Of a DNA stretch of 62,988 bases, positions 9,206 through 16,641 are shown in pieces. Positions within the stretch are counted from its first letter, which is position 1; each line of letters begins with the position of its first letter. Origin of the DNA: Chitinophagales bacterium (GTDB taxonomy: Bacteria > Bacteroidota > Bacteroidia > Chitinophagales > JADJOU01); NCBI GenBank assembly GCA_016787225.1, contig JAEUUY010000026.1:236414-299401 (forward strand), read 5' to 3'. Both the position numbers and the translations under genes were made by a program. Under the pieces are notes generated by a model. It worked only from the letters and a program-made list of their open reading frames with translations. It was not told where the DNA came from and did not search any database.

Positions 9206-10501
9206 CTATCTTACTTTTAAGAATACAATAGCCAGTATCGATAACAATATTCCCACTATCCAAAATCTCGCTACAATCTTAGCCTCATGAATTCCTAGTT
9301 TTTGAAAATGATGATGAAGTGGAGACATTAGAAAAATTCTTCTACCTTCACCGTACTTTCGTCTTGTGTATTTAAAATAAGCGACTTGAATCATGACGGA
9401 TAAATTTTCTATCAAAAACACTCCACATAAAATTGGAATGATTAATTCTTTTCGAATAATGATACAGATAGTCGCAATAATGCCGCCTAATGCTAGACTT
9501 CCTGTGTCTCCCATAAAAATCTGTGCTGGGTAAGAATTCCACCATAAGAAACCAACACAAGCAGCAACAAATGCAGAAACAAAAATGACAAGCTCTCCTA
9601 CATTAGGTATATATAAAATATTTAAATAATCGGAAAATATGACATTACCAGTAAGATAAGTCAGAATAGCAATAGTCACTCCTGAGATTGCAGAAATACC
9701 TGTACATAAACCATCGATTCCATCTGTAATATTGGCGCCGTTAGAAACAGCGGTAATAATAAAAATTAGTATAATAGAAAATGGTATGAAAAAGTAGAGA
9801 GGGTGAAAACCTAGAAATTCAAATACTTTGTCATAATTGAAATTATTTCCTTTTAGAAAAGGGACGTTTGTTAGGAGTGATTTGCTATCATGAGAATACC
9901 ATAATCCATTTCTTTCAACTCCCTTTCCCTTGATTACGCTATCTGCGGCTTCTACATTGATAGGATTATATTGATCATGAATTTTACCTTCATTCAGAGT
10001 ATATACATATACTTTAGTTAAATCCCGTACTTTTATGTCTGGATGAAAATACATCATCAAGGAAACAAAAATTCCCACGCCTATTTGCCCTACGATTTTA
10101 AATCTACCAGATAGACCTTCTTTATCCTTTTTAAATACTTTGATATAATCATCAAGAAAACCAATAACTCCTAACCATATAGATACTACTAACAACATCC
10201 ATATATAAACATTGGTCAAATTAGCAAATAACAAGGTAGGAATAACAATAGAGGCTATTATAAGAATTCCTCCCATGGTGGGAGTCCCCTTTTTTTCTAT
10301 CTGACCTTGTAATCCTAGGTCACGAACTGTTTCTCCGATTTGTTTTCTTCTCAAATAATCGATGAAACGCTGACCATTAAAAATCATAAGTATGATACTT
10401 AGTAGAACTGCCATAGATGCACGAAAAGAAAGATACTGAAATAAGGCAGCACCTGGAATTTTCCAATGCTCATTTAAATAAGTAAATAGATGATAAAGCA
10501 T
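9206..10501 (-). CDS. mraY: Phospho-N-acetylmuramoyl-pentapeptide transferase MraY
   Basis: Inner-membrane enzyme that transfers phospho-MurNAc-pentapeptide to undecaprenyl phosphate to make lipid I. The family motifs KKGTPTMGG (near residue 70), GFLDDYIKV with the Asp pair (near 115), NITDGIDGL (near 256) and FMGDTGSLALGG (near 333) are present, as is the basic loop MSPLHHHFQKLG near the C-terminus. At 431 residues it is longer than the roughly 360 of E. coli because of an insertion at about residues 158-225, typical of Bacteroidota. ATG start, 12 nt after murE. Confidence 0.96.
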   Translation of the reverse strand: MLYHLFTYLNEHWKIPGAALFQYLSFRASMAVLLSIILMIFNGQRFIDYLRRKQIGETVRDLGLQGQIEKKGTPTMGGILIIASIVIPTLLFANLTNVYIWMLLVVSIWLGVIGFLDDYIKVFKKDKEGLSGRFKIVGQIGVGIFVSLMMYFHPDIKVRDLTKVYVYTLNEGKIHDQYNPINVEAADSVIKGKGVERNGLWYSHDSKSLLTNVPFLKGNNFNYDKVFEFLGFHPLYFFIPFSIILIFIITAVSNGANITDGIDGLCTGISAISGVTIAILTYLTGNVIFSDYLNILYIPNVGELVIFVSAFVAACVGFLWWNSYPAQIFMGDTGSLALGGIIATICIIIRKELIIPILCGVFLIENLSVMIQVAYFKYTRRKYGEGRRIFLMSPLHHHFQKLGIHEAKIVARFWIVGILLSILAIVFLKVR

Positions 10502-10513
10502 ATTTATTCTATT

Positions 10514-11983
10514 TTATTCATTTGTGATTAATTCTAAATTTTCCTTTAAGCATATTTTATCATCAAAAGGAAATTTCTGACCGTTAATTTCTTGGTATTT
10601 TTCATGCCCCTTTCCGACAAGTGCTATGACATCTTCACCAGATGCTAAGAGACATGCGGTCTTTATAGCCTCTGCTCGATCAATTACTACCAAAGTTTTT
10701 TTCGTTGCGGTTTCATCTAAACCTTTTCTCATTTCATCAATAATCTCTTTAGGATTTTCATTTCGAGGATTATCAGATGTCAAGATGACTCTATCGCTAT
10801 ACTGAGCTGCTAACTTGGCCATTATGGGTCGCTTTTCCTTGTCTCTATTTCCTCCACAACCTATTACAGTTATAAGTCTTCCTTGCTTATTGATTTTCCC
10901 TATTTCTATCAAAAGTTTTTCTACAGCATCTGGAGTGTGTGCATAATCTACTATTCCCTTGACTTTGGTATTCTTGGTTTGAACTATATCTATTCTTCCT
11001 TCTACGGATCGCAGTTTTGATAACTGAACGAGCACGTCGACTTTATTCATACCTAATTCCATAGCTACTGCATAACACGAGAGGGCATTGTATGCATTGA
11101 ACTCGCCTACTACATTGAGACTAATTTCATTACCATCCATTTTTACCAGCATAGATTCCATACCTAATTCTAGAATCTTTACAGTATAATCGGCCATGCT
11201 ATGCATTCCCATAGATTTTTTCACAGCCTTTGTATTTTGCAACATCACCTTACCATTCTTATCGTCAATATTGGTTATAGCGAAGGCCTCAATAGTTAAC
11301 CCATCAAAAAACTTCTTTTTTGCTTGAATATAATTTTGAAAGGTCTGGTGATAGTCCAAATGATCATGCGTTATATTAGTAAATACTCCGCCTCGAAATT
11401 CAATGCCTGCTATTCTATCCTGATCTACTGCGTGGCTACTCACCTCCATAAAACAATACTCGCAGCCTTTTTCTACCATATACTGCATTGACTTTTGAAT
11501 GGAAACAGCATCTGGCGTGGTATGTGTAGCAGGAATTGTCTCTTCACCCACCTTAATCTGGATAGTGGAAAGTAGACCTACTTTATATCCAAGAAAAGAG
11601 AACAAATCGAAAAGCATAGTTGTAGTGGAAGTTTTGCCATTGGTGCCTGTCACTCCTACAACTTTTAATTTCTCTGAAGGTCTATCATAATAATTAGAAG
11701 CTAGTAATCCTAGAGATCTTTGACTACTTTCAACTACTATGTAAGTGATTTCTTCGTGAATATTATCTGGAAGGATTTCACATACAATAGTCGAAGCTCC
11801 TTTTTCAATAGCAGATTTTATATAGATATGACCATCTACCTGAGTACCTTTCGTGGCGACAAAAAGACAGTCTGGCACAACCATGCGAGAGTCAAATACA
11901 ACAGCAGATACCGCTCTATCTTTTGACAGATGATGACTATTTAAAATTTCAATACCTACTAATAAGTCAACTAAATTTTTCAC
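10514..11983 (-). CDS. murE: UDP-MurNAc-tripeptide synthetase MurE, meso-DAP type
   Basis: Adds the third stem-peptide residue. The ATP loop is VTGTNGKTSTTTML. The motif DNPRNENP near the C-terminus matches the DNPR signature of enzymes that select meso-diaminopimelate rather than lysine. I place the start at the GTG at 11983, giving (M)KNLVDLLVG 11 nt after the ftsI stop; an upstream start at 12031 would overlap ftsI and add 16 unconserved residues. No murF is visible in the cluster, which is common in Bacteroidota. Confidence 0.94.
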   Translation of the reverse strand: MKNLVDLLVGIEILNSHHLSKDRAVSAVVFDSRMVVPDCLFVATKGTQVDGHIYIKSAIEKGASTIVCEILPDNIHEEITYIVVESSQRSLGLLASNYYDRPSEKLKVVGVTGTNGKTSTTTMLFDLFSFLGYKVGLLSTIQIKVGEETIPATHTTPDAVSIQKSMQYMVEKGCEYCFMEVSSHAVDQDRIAGIEFRGGVFTNITHDHLDYHQTFQNYIQAKKKFFDGLTIEAFAITNIDDKNGKVMLQNTKAVKKSMGMHSMADYTVKILELGMESMLVKMDGNEISLNVVGEFNAYNALSCYAVAMELGMNKVDVLVQLSKLRSVEGRIDIVQTKNTKVKGIVDYAHTPDAVEKLLIEIGKINKQGRLITVIGCGGNRDKEKRPIMAKLAAQYSDRVILTSDNPRNENPKEIIDEMRKGLDETATKKTLVVIDRAEAIKTACLLASGEDVIALVGKGHEKYQEINGQKFPFDDKICLKENLELITNE

Positions 11984-11994
11984 CTTACTTAATT

Positions 11995-14076
11995 CTATCC
12001 TAATGAAATTTTCACTTCTACTCCCTTCCAAATTCGCTCGCCCGGCATGATCGATTGACTTTTTACTTTTCCTTTTCCTTCAACTTTTACTCTCATCCCC
12101 ATTGACTCTAATAGATACAGAGCATCTCTTACATTAAGTTGAATCACATTAGGCATAACTGATTTTGAAGAATAAAAATTGGGCTTAACGACAACCTTGT
12201 TTTTTGAGGAAATTACCGTCACTAAATCTGTATGCACATCGTTCGATAAAATATCCCAGTCAAAATGATTCGCTACTCTATCAACCTCTATTTTCATTCC
12301 TTTAAAAGGATTTAGAAAAAGCTCATGTTTATTCTTAACTAATTCCGGGTGAATGGTTTCATCTGTAGAATACAAGCGATCTGCAATATCCTTGAAAACA
12401 GGAGCAGCAACACCACTACCGTAGTAGCCAATACTTACATTAGGTTTATTCACCACCACAATGCAAGCATAAACTGGGTTCTGAGCAGGGAAATATCCAA
12501 CAAAACTTGCTTGATACTTTTTCTCCGCAAATCCCTTATTGTTTTCAGCCAAAAGATTTGTACCTGTTTTTCCTGCAATTTTATAATATTGGTTTCGAAT
12601 ATTACTAGCTGTACCAGAGTCTACCACTCCCTCTAACATTCTTCTTACAGCCATTATTGTTGATGGTTTAGCTATTTGTTTGTTCAAAACCTTTGGCTCA
12701 AATTTCTCAACTACCTTATCATTGTCTCTGATCTCTTTAATAATATAAGGTTGCATCAATTTACCATTATTAGCTACAGCGGCATACAAGCCCAAAACTT
12801 GTAAAGGTGTCATTCGAATTTCATAACCAATAGATAACCATGGCAAAGTAACACCTGACCAGTCTTTTACAGGTTTTAAATCAGGCGCTGATTCTCCTTT
12901 TATACCTAGTCCATACGGCTTGGTTAAATGAAACTGCTCAAGTTTTTCATAAAATTCATCTTTATTTTTATGAAAGTGTTTGTATACTGGTTTTGATATA
13001 CCCACATTTGAAGATAACTCTAGAGCTTTTGATAAAGTTACTTGACCTTTTACTGGATGATCATCTTTTAATGTCAGATCATAATATTTACACTCTCCAT
13101 TTTCTAAATCTATAAGTGTATTTTCATCACAATAACCTTCATCAAGCAATGCCATTACTGACGCTAGCTTCATGACTGAACCTGGTTCATTTAACTCGTT
13201 AATTGCATAATTTTTTATCTCTCTATAATTTCCATCCTTTGTCTTACCTATATTTGCTATCGCTTTTATCTCTCCCGTTTTCACGTTGATCAATATAGCA
13301 CTACCATGGTCAGCCATATGATGGGTGACTGACTTATACAAAGAAGCCTCCGTGATATCCTGAAGATTAACGTCAATGGTAGTATATACATCCAATCCAG
13401 GCTTGGAACCAAATTCACTATTGTCATTTACCGGCATATATACCCCACCAGCTACTTTTTGCATTAGTACTTCTCGATTCTCTCCAGATAATTCGTCATT
13501 AAACATCCCTTCAATTCCAATCATAGTCTTACCATTTGAAGACACATAGCCAATCGAGCGTTTAGCCAATTCACCGAATGGTAATTTTCGAGTATTACTC
13601 TGAATAGTAATGAAACCTGATTTATTCTTACCCAACTTGAAAAGTGGTATCTCTCTAATTTTTTTGAAATCTTGAAACTCTACGTTTTTTGCTAATAATA
13701 GGTGTCTTGCTTTGTTTGCTCTGGCTTCTACTAAATACGATTTCCAATCTTGTTCAGTCTTTTCAGGTAAATAAAAAGACAGCAATAAAGATAAACTATC
13801 GATATGTTTTTTCCATATCGTATCTGTCAATCCATCTGCCCTAGTATCCATACGAAGTTCAAAGGTGGGAATAGTTGTAGCAAGTATTCTGGCGTCTTCT
13901 GTAAAAATATTGCCTCGCTCAGCTTCGATCTTTACTTGGAACAAAGTTAAATCGTCACCCAATTTTCTCCAATAACCATCATGTGCAGTTTGAAGATTAA
14001 CTATCTTGTATATAAAGACACATCCTAGAATTAGGAGTATGGCAAATACAAAATAGGCTCGACCTATTAAATTAAT
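11995..14076 (-). CDS. ftsI: Division transpeptidase FtsI (penicillin-binding protein) with PASTA domain; unusual start codon
   Basis: Class B penicillin-binding protein that cross-links septal peptidoglycan. Numbered from the TTG at 13962, the active-site SVMK is at 262-265, SSN at 317-319 and KTG at 465-467, with one PASTA domain at about 590-655. The frame stays open for 46 codons upstream of that TTG and encodes the expected membrane anchor (YFVFAILLILGCVFIYKI) and the conserved WRKLGDDLT lead-in. The true protein therefore starts upstream. That stretch contains no ATG, GTG, TTG or CTG. The best candidate is ATT at 14076, which overlaps the ftsL stop as ATTAA and gives 693 residues. An automatic TTG start at 13962 would remove the anchor. 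Confidence 0.92.
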   Translation of the reverse strand: MNLIGRAYFVFAILLILGCVFIYKIVNLQTAHDGYWRKLGDDLTLFQVKIEAERGNIFTEDARILATTIPTFELRMDTRADGLTDTIWKKHIDSLSLLLSFYLPEKTEQDWKSYLVEARANKARHLLLAKNVEFQDFKKIREIPLFKLGKNKSGFITIQSNTRKLPFGELAKRSIGYVSSNGKTMIGIEGMFNDELSGENREVLMQKVAGGVYMPVNDNSEFGSKPGLDVYTTIDVNLQDITEASLYKSVTHHMADHGSAILINVKTGEIKAIANIGKTKDGNYREIKNYAINELNEPGSVMKLASVMALLDEGYCDENTLIDLENGECKYYDLTLKDDHPVKGQVTLSKALELSSNVGISKPVYKHFHKNKDEFYEKLEQFHLTKPYGLGIKGESAPDLKPVKDWSGVTLPWLSIGYEIRMTPLQVLGLYAAVANNGKLMQPYIIKEIRDNDKVVEKFEPKVLNKQIAKPSTIMAVRRMLEGVVDSGTASNIRNQYYKIAGKTGTNLLAENNKGFAEKKYQASFVGYFPAQNPVYACIVVVNKPNVSIGYYGSGVAAPVFKDIADRLYSTDETIHPELVKNKHELFLNPFKGMKIEVDRVANHFDWDILSNDVHTDLVTVISSKNKVVVKPNFYSSKSVMPNVIQLNVRDALYLLESMGMRVKVEGKGKVKSQSIMPGERIWKGVEVKISLG

Positions 14077-14410
14077 CTTGTCGCTGATATTCTTTATTTT
14101 TTACTGTTAACTTGTAAGGAGGCATATCCAACTCTTCTAACCCCATATTCTGTGCTCTAGGCAACACTTCTGTCAACTTACTCTCATACATCAAATCTGA
14201 CTTAATAGTCAAATAATCCCATCTTAATTCTTTGAGCTCCTTTGCTTTTTTATTGATATCCCTCACTAAATTTTGCGCCATATGACTATTCCATATATAT
14301 ATCATACATAGCAAAAAACAAAAAAATAAAAATTGAATGTTCTTTGATATTTTCTCAAATACCATTTGAACTAGTTCTTCTAAATTTAAATTTTTCTCTG
14401 TTGTTGCCAC
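14072..14410 (-). CDS. ftsL: FtsL-like division protein
   Basis: Small bitopic protein of 112 residues, with one transmembrane helix at about 27-43 (FLFFCFLLCMIYIWNSH) followed by a charged helical segment (NKKAKELKELRWDYLTIKSD) that fits the FtsL/DivIC coiled coil. Sequence conservation in this family is weak; the assignment rests on topology and on position between rsmH and ftsI. The start is GTG and lies at the edge of a dispersed repeat reading AATTCGTGGC. An internal ATG at codon 16 is an alternative that would keep the helix. Its stop overlaps the probable ftsI start. Confidence 0.8.
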   Translation of the reverse strand: MATTEKNLNLEELVQMVFEKISKNIQFLFFCFLLCMIYIWNSHMAQNLVRDINKKAKELKELRWDYLTIKSDLMYESKLTEVLPRAQNMGLEELDMPPYKLTVKNKEYQRQD

Positions 14411-14485
14411 GAATTATTTATTCTTTTGCCACGAATTAACGGATTAATAGTTTCTTATTACCGCAGAGACGCAAAGGATGCAAAG
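14406..14485 (-). repeat. Composite dispersed repeat upstream of ftsL
   Basis: On the minus strand this holds CTTTGCGTCTCTGCGGTAA, then about 25 nt, then two copies of AATTCGTGGCAA 22 nt apart. The second copy contains the ftsL GTG start. A shorter relative with the same order of words precedes the gene starting at 48253. Confidence 0.6.
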
Positions 14486-14605
14486 ATTGAATACTTCAAT
14501 TCTACACCTTCACATCAACCTATCACCACATTATCGTATCACCACATCCATCATTAACCTCATTTTCAAATTAACATATTGACCAATTTTCAAATTCAAT
14601 CAACT
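14486..14605. repeat. Low-complexity intergenic spacer with TTTTCAAAT and CACATCATC-like words
   Basis: The segment between rsmH and ftsL is built of repeated short words such as ATTTTCAAATT and ATCACCACAT. Matching TTTTCAAATT-rich spacers lie at 6437-6460, 9170-9200 and 37604-37640, each just beyond the 3' end of a minus-strand gene. No open frame or convincing hairpin is visible. Confidence 0.5.
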
Positions 14606-14631
14606 CATCTTTACATCATCAAACCATCACA

Positions 14632-15534
14632 TCATCCTATTTTCTCTATCACTCTCAACTTAGCACTTCTACTTCTTGAATTTTCTTTTACTTCTTCATC
14701 GGTTGGACCTATTGGTTTTTTATTGACCAGCTTCCAGTTCCAAGCTTTTCTCCGACCGAAAATATCGGTGGTAGGCTCATCGTTAAATTCTCCATATTTC
14801 ATAAAATTTTTCACGGTTCTATCTTCTAATGAATGAAAGGTTATCACGGACAGTCTTCCTCCTATTTTAATGATATTCACAATCGACTCCAACATTTTTT
14901 CCAAAACTTGCAACTCTTGATTGACCTCCATTCGAATAGATTGATAAATTGGTGCGGCATAGGTCTCAAATGTCCCAAACTGAATTCCTCTCAGTACCTC
15001 ATTCAAATCATCGCTATATTGAAATTTTTTTCCTTGACGCACTTCAACAATTTTTTGAGCCAATGTCTTTGCATTTCGAACCTCACCATATTTCTGAAAA
15101 ATATCTTGGAGAGCTTCCTCCGAATAGCTATTCAGAATATCCTTAGCTGTCTTAGGCATTGACTTATCCATTCTCATATCTAAATCAATATGAGATCGAT
15201 AGCTAAATCCACTCGCATCATCATTGAGCTGAAATGATGAAACACCAAGATCAGCCAACACGCCATCAACTTCTTCTACACCTAAAGCTTTTAGATAATC
15301 AAATGCATATTCAAAATTTTGATGAATGAGCATCAATCTGGTATCATCAATTATATTCTGAAAAGCATTTTCGTCCTGATCAAAGGCGTAGAGTCTTCCC
15401 TTATCACCAAGCTGATTCAAGATAAATCTGGAATGCCCTCCGCCTCCATAGGTCAAGTCAACATATACGCCATCTGGCTTTAAATTGAGTGCCTCGACGG
15501 ATTCATTTAAAAGAACACTTTTGTGATATTCCAT
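14632..15534 (-). CDS. rsmH: 16S rRNA (cytosine1402-N4)-methyltransferase RsmH (MraW)
   Basis: SAM-dependent methyltransferase acting on 16S rRNA near the P site. The N-terminus HKSVLLNESVEAL and the SAM motif DLTYGGGGHSRFIL (near residue 27) are typical, as are GVLADLGVSSFQL (near 95), DMRMD and the C-terminal ITFHSLEDRTVKNF. Length is 300 residues. It starts at ATG, 4 nt after mraZ. The mraZ-rsmH pair at the head of dcw is the standard arrangement. Confidence 0.96.
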   Translation of the reverse strand: MEYHKSVLLNESVEALNLKPDGVYVDLTYGGGGHSRFILNQLGDKGRLYAFDQDENAFQNIIDDTRLMLIHQNFEYAFDYLKALGVEEVDGVLADLGVSSFQLNDDASGFSYRSHIDLDMRMDKSMPKTAKDILNSYSEEALQDIFQKYGEVRNAKTLAQKIVEVRQGKKFQYSDDLNEVLRGIQFGTFETYAAPIYQSIRMEVNQELQVLEKMLESIVNIIKIGGRLSVITFHSLEDRTVKNFMKYGEFNDEPTTDIFGRRKAWNWKLVNKKPIGPTDEEVKENSRSRSAKLRVIEKIG

Positions 15535-15538
15535 ACTA

Positions 15539-16003
15539 TCACAGATCTATAGCATCTTCACTATCTCCCATGACACGCTCAGCGAGTTCTTCAAATGAAG
15601 AAGCATCAGCTTGACTGATCATGTCATTATATTTTTTCTGATCCCACAATTCATAATAGTCTTTTACTGGTGTAAGGATGATATCCTTTTTCATACCAGC
15701 GAAATCCAATAATTGATTCGGTATATTGATTCGGTCACTGCCGTCGAGAGCACATATGGTAGCGCCACTATAAAACTTACGAACGAATTCACGCTTCTCT
15801 CTATTAAAGGTATTGAGTTTATCTACTTTGGACTTCACCACTTCCCATACATCATAAGGGTAAAGTGTCAAACAATTTTCAAAACCTCTATTCACCACAA
15901 ATCGATGAGCAGCTTTATCAGACATAGCCTCTTTGAGGGCAGTAGGAATTCTCATCCTGCCTTTATCATCGAGTTTTATTACTATTTCTCCTAAAAATGC
16001 CAT
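15539..16003 (-). CDS. mraZ: Transcriptional regulator MraZ
   Basis: DNA-binding protein of the AbrB-like superfamily with two MraZ domains; in E. coli it represses its own promoter. The first half contains KLDDKGRMRIPTALKEAM (residues 10-27) and the second half the matching DGSDRINIPNQLLDFAG (about 96-112), the duplicated DXXXR pattern of the family. Length is 154 residues. It is the first gene of the dcw transcript. Paired TGGGN operators lie directly upstream at 16049-16063. Confidence 0.95.
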   Translation of the reverse strand: MAFLGEIVIKLDDKGRMRIPTALKEAMSDKAAHRFVVNRGFENCLTLYPYDVWEVVKSKVDKLNTFNREKREFVRKFYSGATICALDGSDRINIPNQLLDFAGMKKDIILTPVKDYYELWDQKKYNDMISQADASSFEELAERVMGDSEDAIDL

Positions 16004-16022
16004 TTCAATTCTAAAATCTCCA

Positions 16023-16030
16023 CAAAACTA
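16023..16030 (-). promoter_or_regulatory. Promoter -7 element for mraZ/dcw
   Basis: TAGTTTTG on the minus strand matches the Bacteroidota TAnnTTTG element. It lies 19 nt upstream of the mraZ ATG. No clear TTTG -33 element is visible; the TGGGN operators occupy that area. Confidence 0.5.
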
Positions 16031-16048
16031 CACTTAATTTTTATTTTA

Positions 16049-16063
16049 ACCCACATTTTCCCA
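16049..16063 (-). promoter_or_regulatory. MraZ operator: TGGGA-N5-TGGGT upstream of mraZ
   Basis: On the minus strand the sequence AAGTGGGA, four bases, GTGGGT holds two TGGGN units with an exact 5-nt spacer. This is the spacing described for E. coli MraZ operators, which have three units. It ends 18 nt before the TAGTTTTG promoter element, where bound MraZ could block RNA polymerase. Confidence 0.65.
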
Positions 16064-16103
16064 CTTATTTTTCCATAAAAATTTGCACAAAATCAATAAC
16101 CTT

Positions 16104-16213
16104 TGTGGATTAAATGTTAATTATCTTCAAAACTATTATTAATAAAGAATTTAAAATATGGATAACTATACTAACATTTTCAAAGTCAGTGGATAAGTTC
16201 TAAGTTATCGACA
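16104..16213. promoter_or_regulatory. Cluster of four near-match DnaA boxes
   Basis: Four 8-of-9 matches to TTATNCACA lie within 110 bp: TAATCCACA (minus, 16104-16112), TTATCCATA (minus, 16157-16165), TTATCCACT (minus, 16188-16196) and TTATCGACA (plus, 16205-16213). None is perfect, and the region is AT-rich, so chance remains possible. Confidence 0.3.
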
Positions 16214-16223
16214 AACAAAGAAG

Positions 16224-16238
16224 TGGGAATCGGTGGGT
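16224..16238 (+). promoter_or_regulatory. Second MraZ-type operator, facing the ArsC-like gene
   Basis: The plus strand reads AAGTGGGAATCGGTGGGT: TGGGA and TGGGT again separated by exactly 5 nt, in the same order and with the same AAG prefix as the mraZ copy, but pointing the other way. It ends 9 nt before a TAGTTTTG element. Confidence 0.55.
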
Positions 16239-16247
16239 AAAATTTGA

Positions 16248-16255
16248 TAGTTTTG
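16248..16255 (+). promoter_or_regulatory. Promoter -7 element for the ArsC-like gene
   Basis: TAGTTTTG matches TAnnTTTG and is identical to the mraZ element. It lies 23 nt upstream of the ATG at 16279. Confidence 0.45.
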
Positions 16256-16278
16256 TATCTCAACAAATAGAAATTACG

Positions 16279-16641
16279 ATGAAGCTGATCATTTGGCACA
16301 ATAATTCTTGCTCTACGAGCAGAAAAGCCTTAGAATATTTGGCGAACCTAGGTCATGAAATTACAATTAGACCTTATCTCACCCAGCCACCATCTGAAGC
16401 GGAACTGAGAGAAGTTATAAGCAAACTAGGGCAAGATGCTTCATTTATCTTGAGAAAAAAGGAAAAGGTTTTTCAGGAGAAATTTACGAATAAAAGCCTT
16501 TCAAATCAAGACTGGATAAAGGCTATGCACGAAAATCCTTCTATTATAGAAAGACCCATAGTCGTTTCTGATAAGAAAGCCTGGATAGCGCGGCCTTTTG
16601 ATAAATGGGCGGAGGAGTTTGAGAAATCAATAAGGATTTAG
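16279..16641 (+). CDS. ArsC-like (Spx/YfgD family) thioredoxin-fold protein
   Basis: A 120-residue cytoplasmic protein of the arsenate-reductase-like family. The single N-terminal Cys11 in WHNNSCSTSRKALEYL corresponds to the catalytic cysteine, and ERPIVVSDKKAWIARP (about 91-106) matches the RPIV-x5-8-ARP core. There is no arsenic operon nearby, so a role in arsenate reduction is not supported; YfgD-like proteins are functionally unclear. It is transcribed divergently from mraZ with a shared 275-bp regulatory region and may be under MraZ control. Its 3' end overlaps the convergent hydrolase gene by 15 nt. Confidence 0.85.
   Translation: MKLIIWHNNSCSTSRKALEYLANLGHEITIRPYLTQPPSEAELREVISKLGQDASFILRKKEKVFQEKFTNKSLSNQDWIKAMHENPSIIERPIVVSDKKAWIARPFDKWAEEFEKSIRI

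Noticed and set aside
11983-12031. Longer murE starting at 12031
   Set aside because: It would overlap ftsI by 37 nt and add 16 residues that do not look like a MurE N-terminus; the GTG at 11983 fits better.
16279-16641. Arsenate resistance function for the ArsC-like gene
   Set aside because: No arsR, arsB or acr3 gene is near, and the gene shares a regulatory region with mraZ instead.
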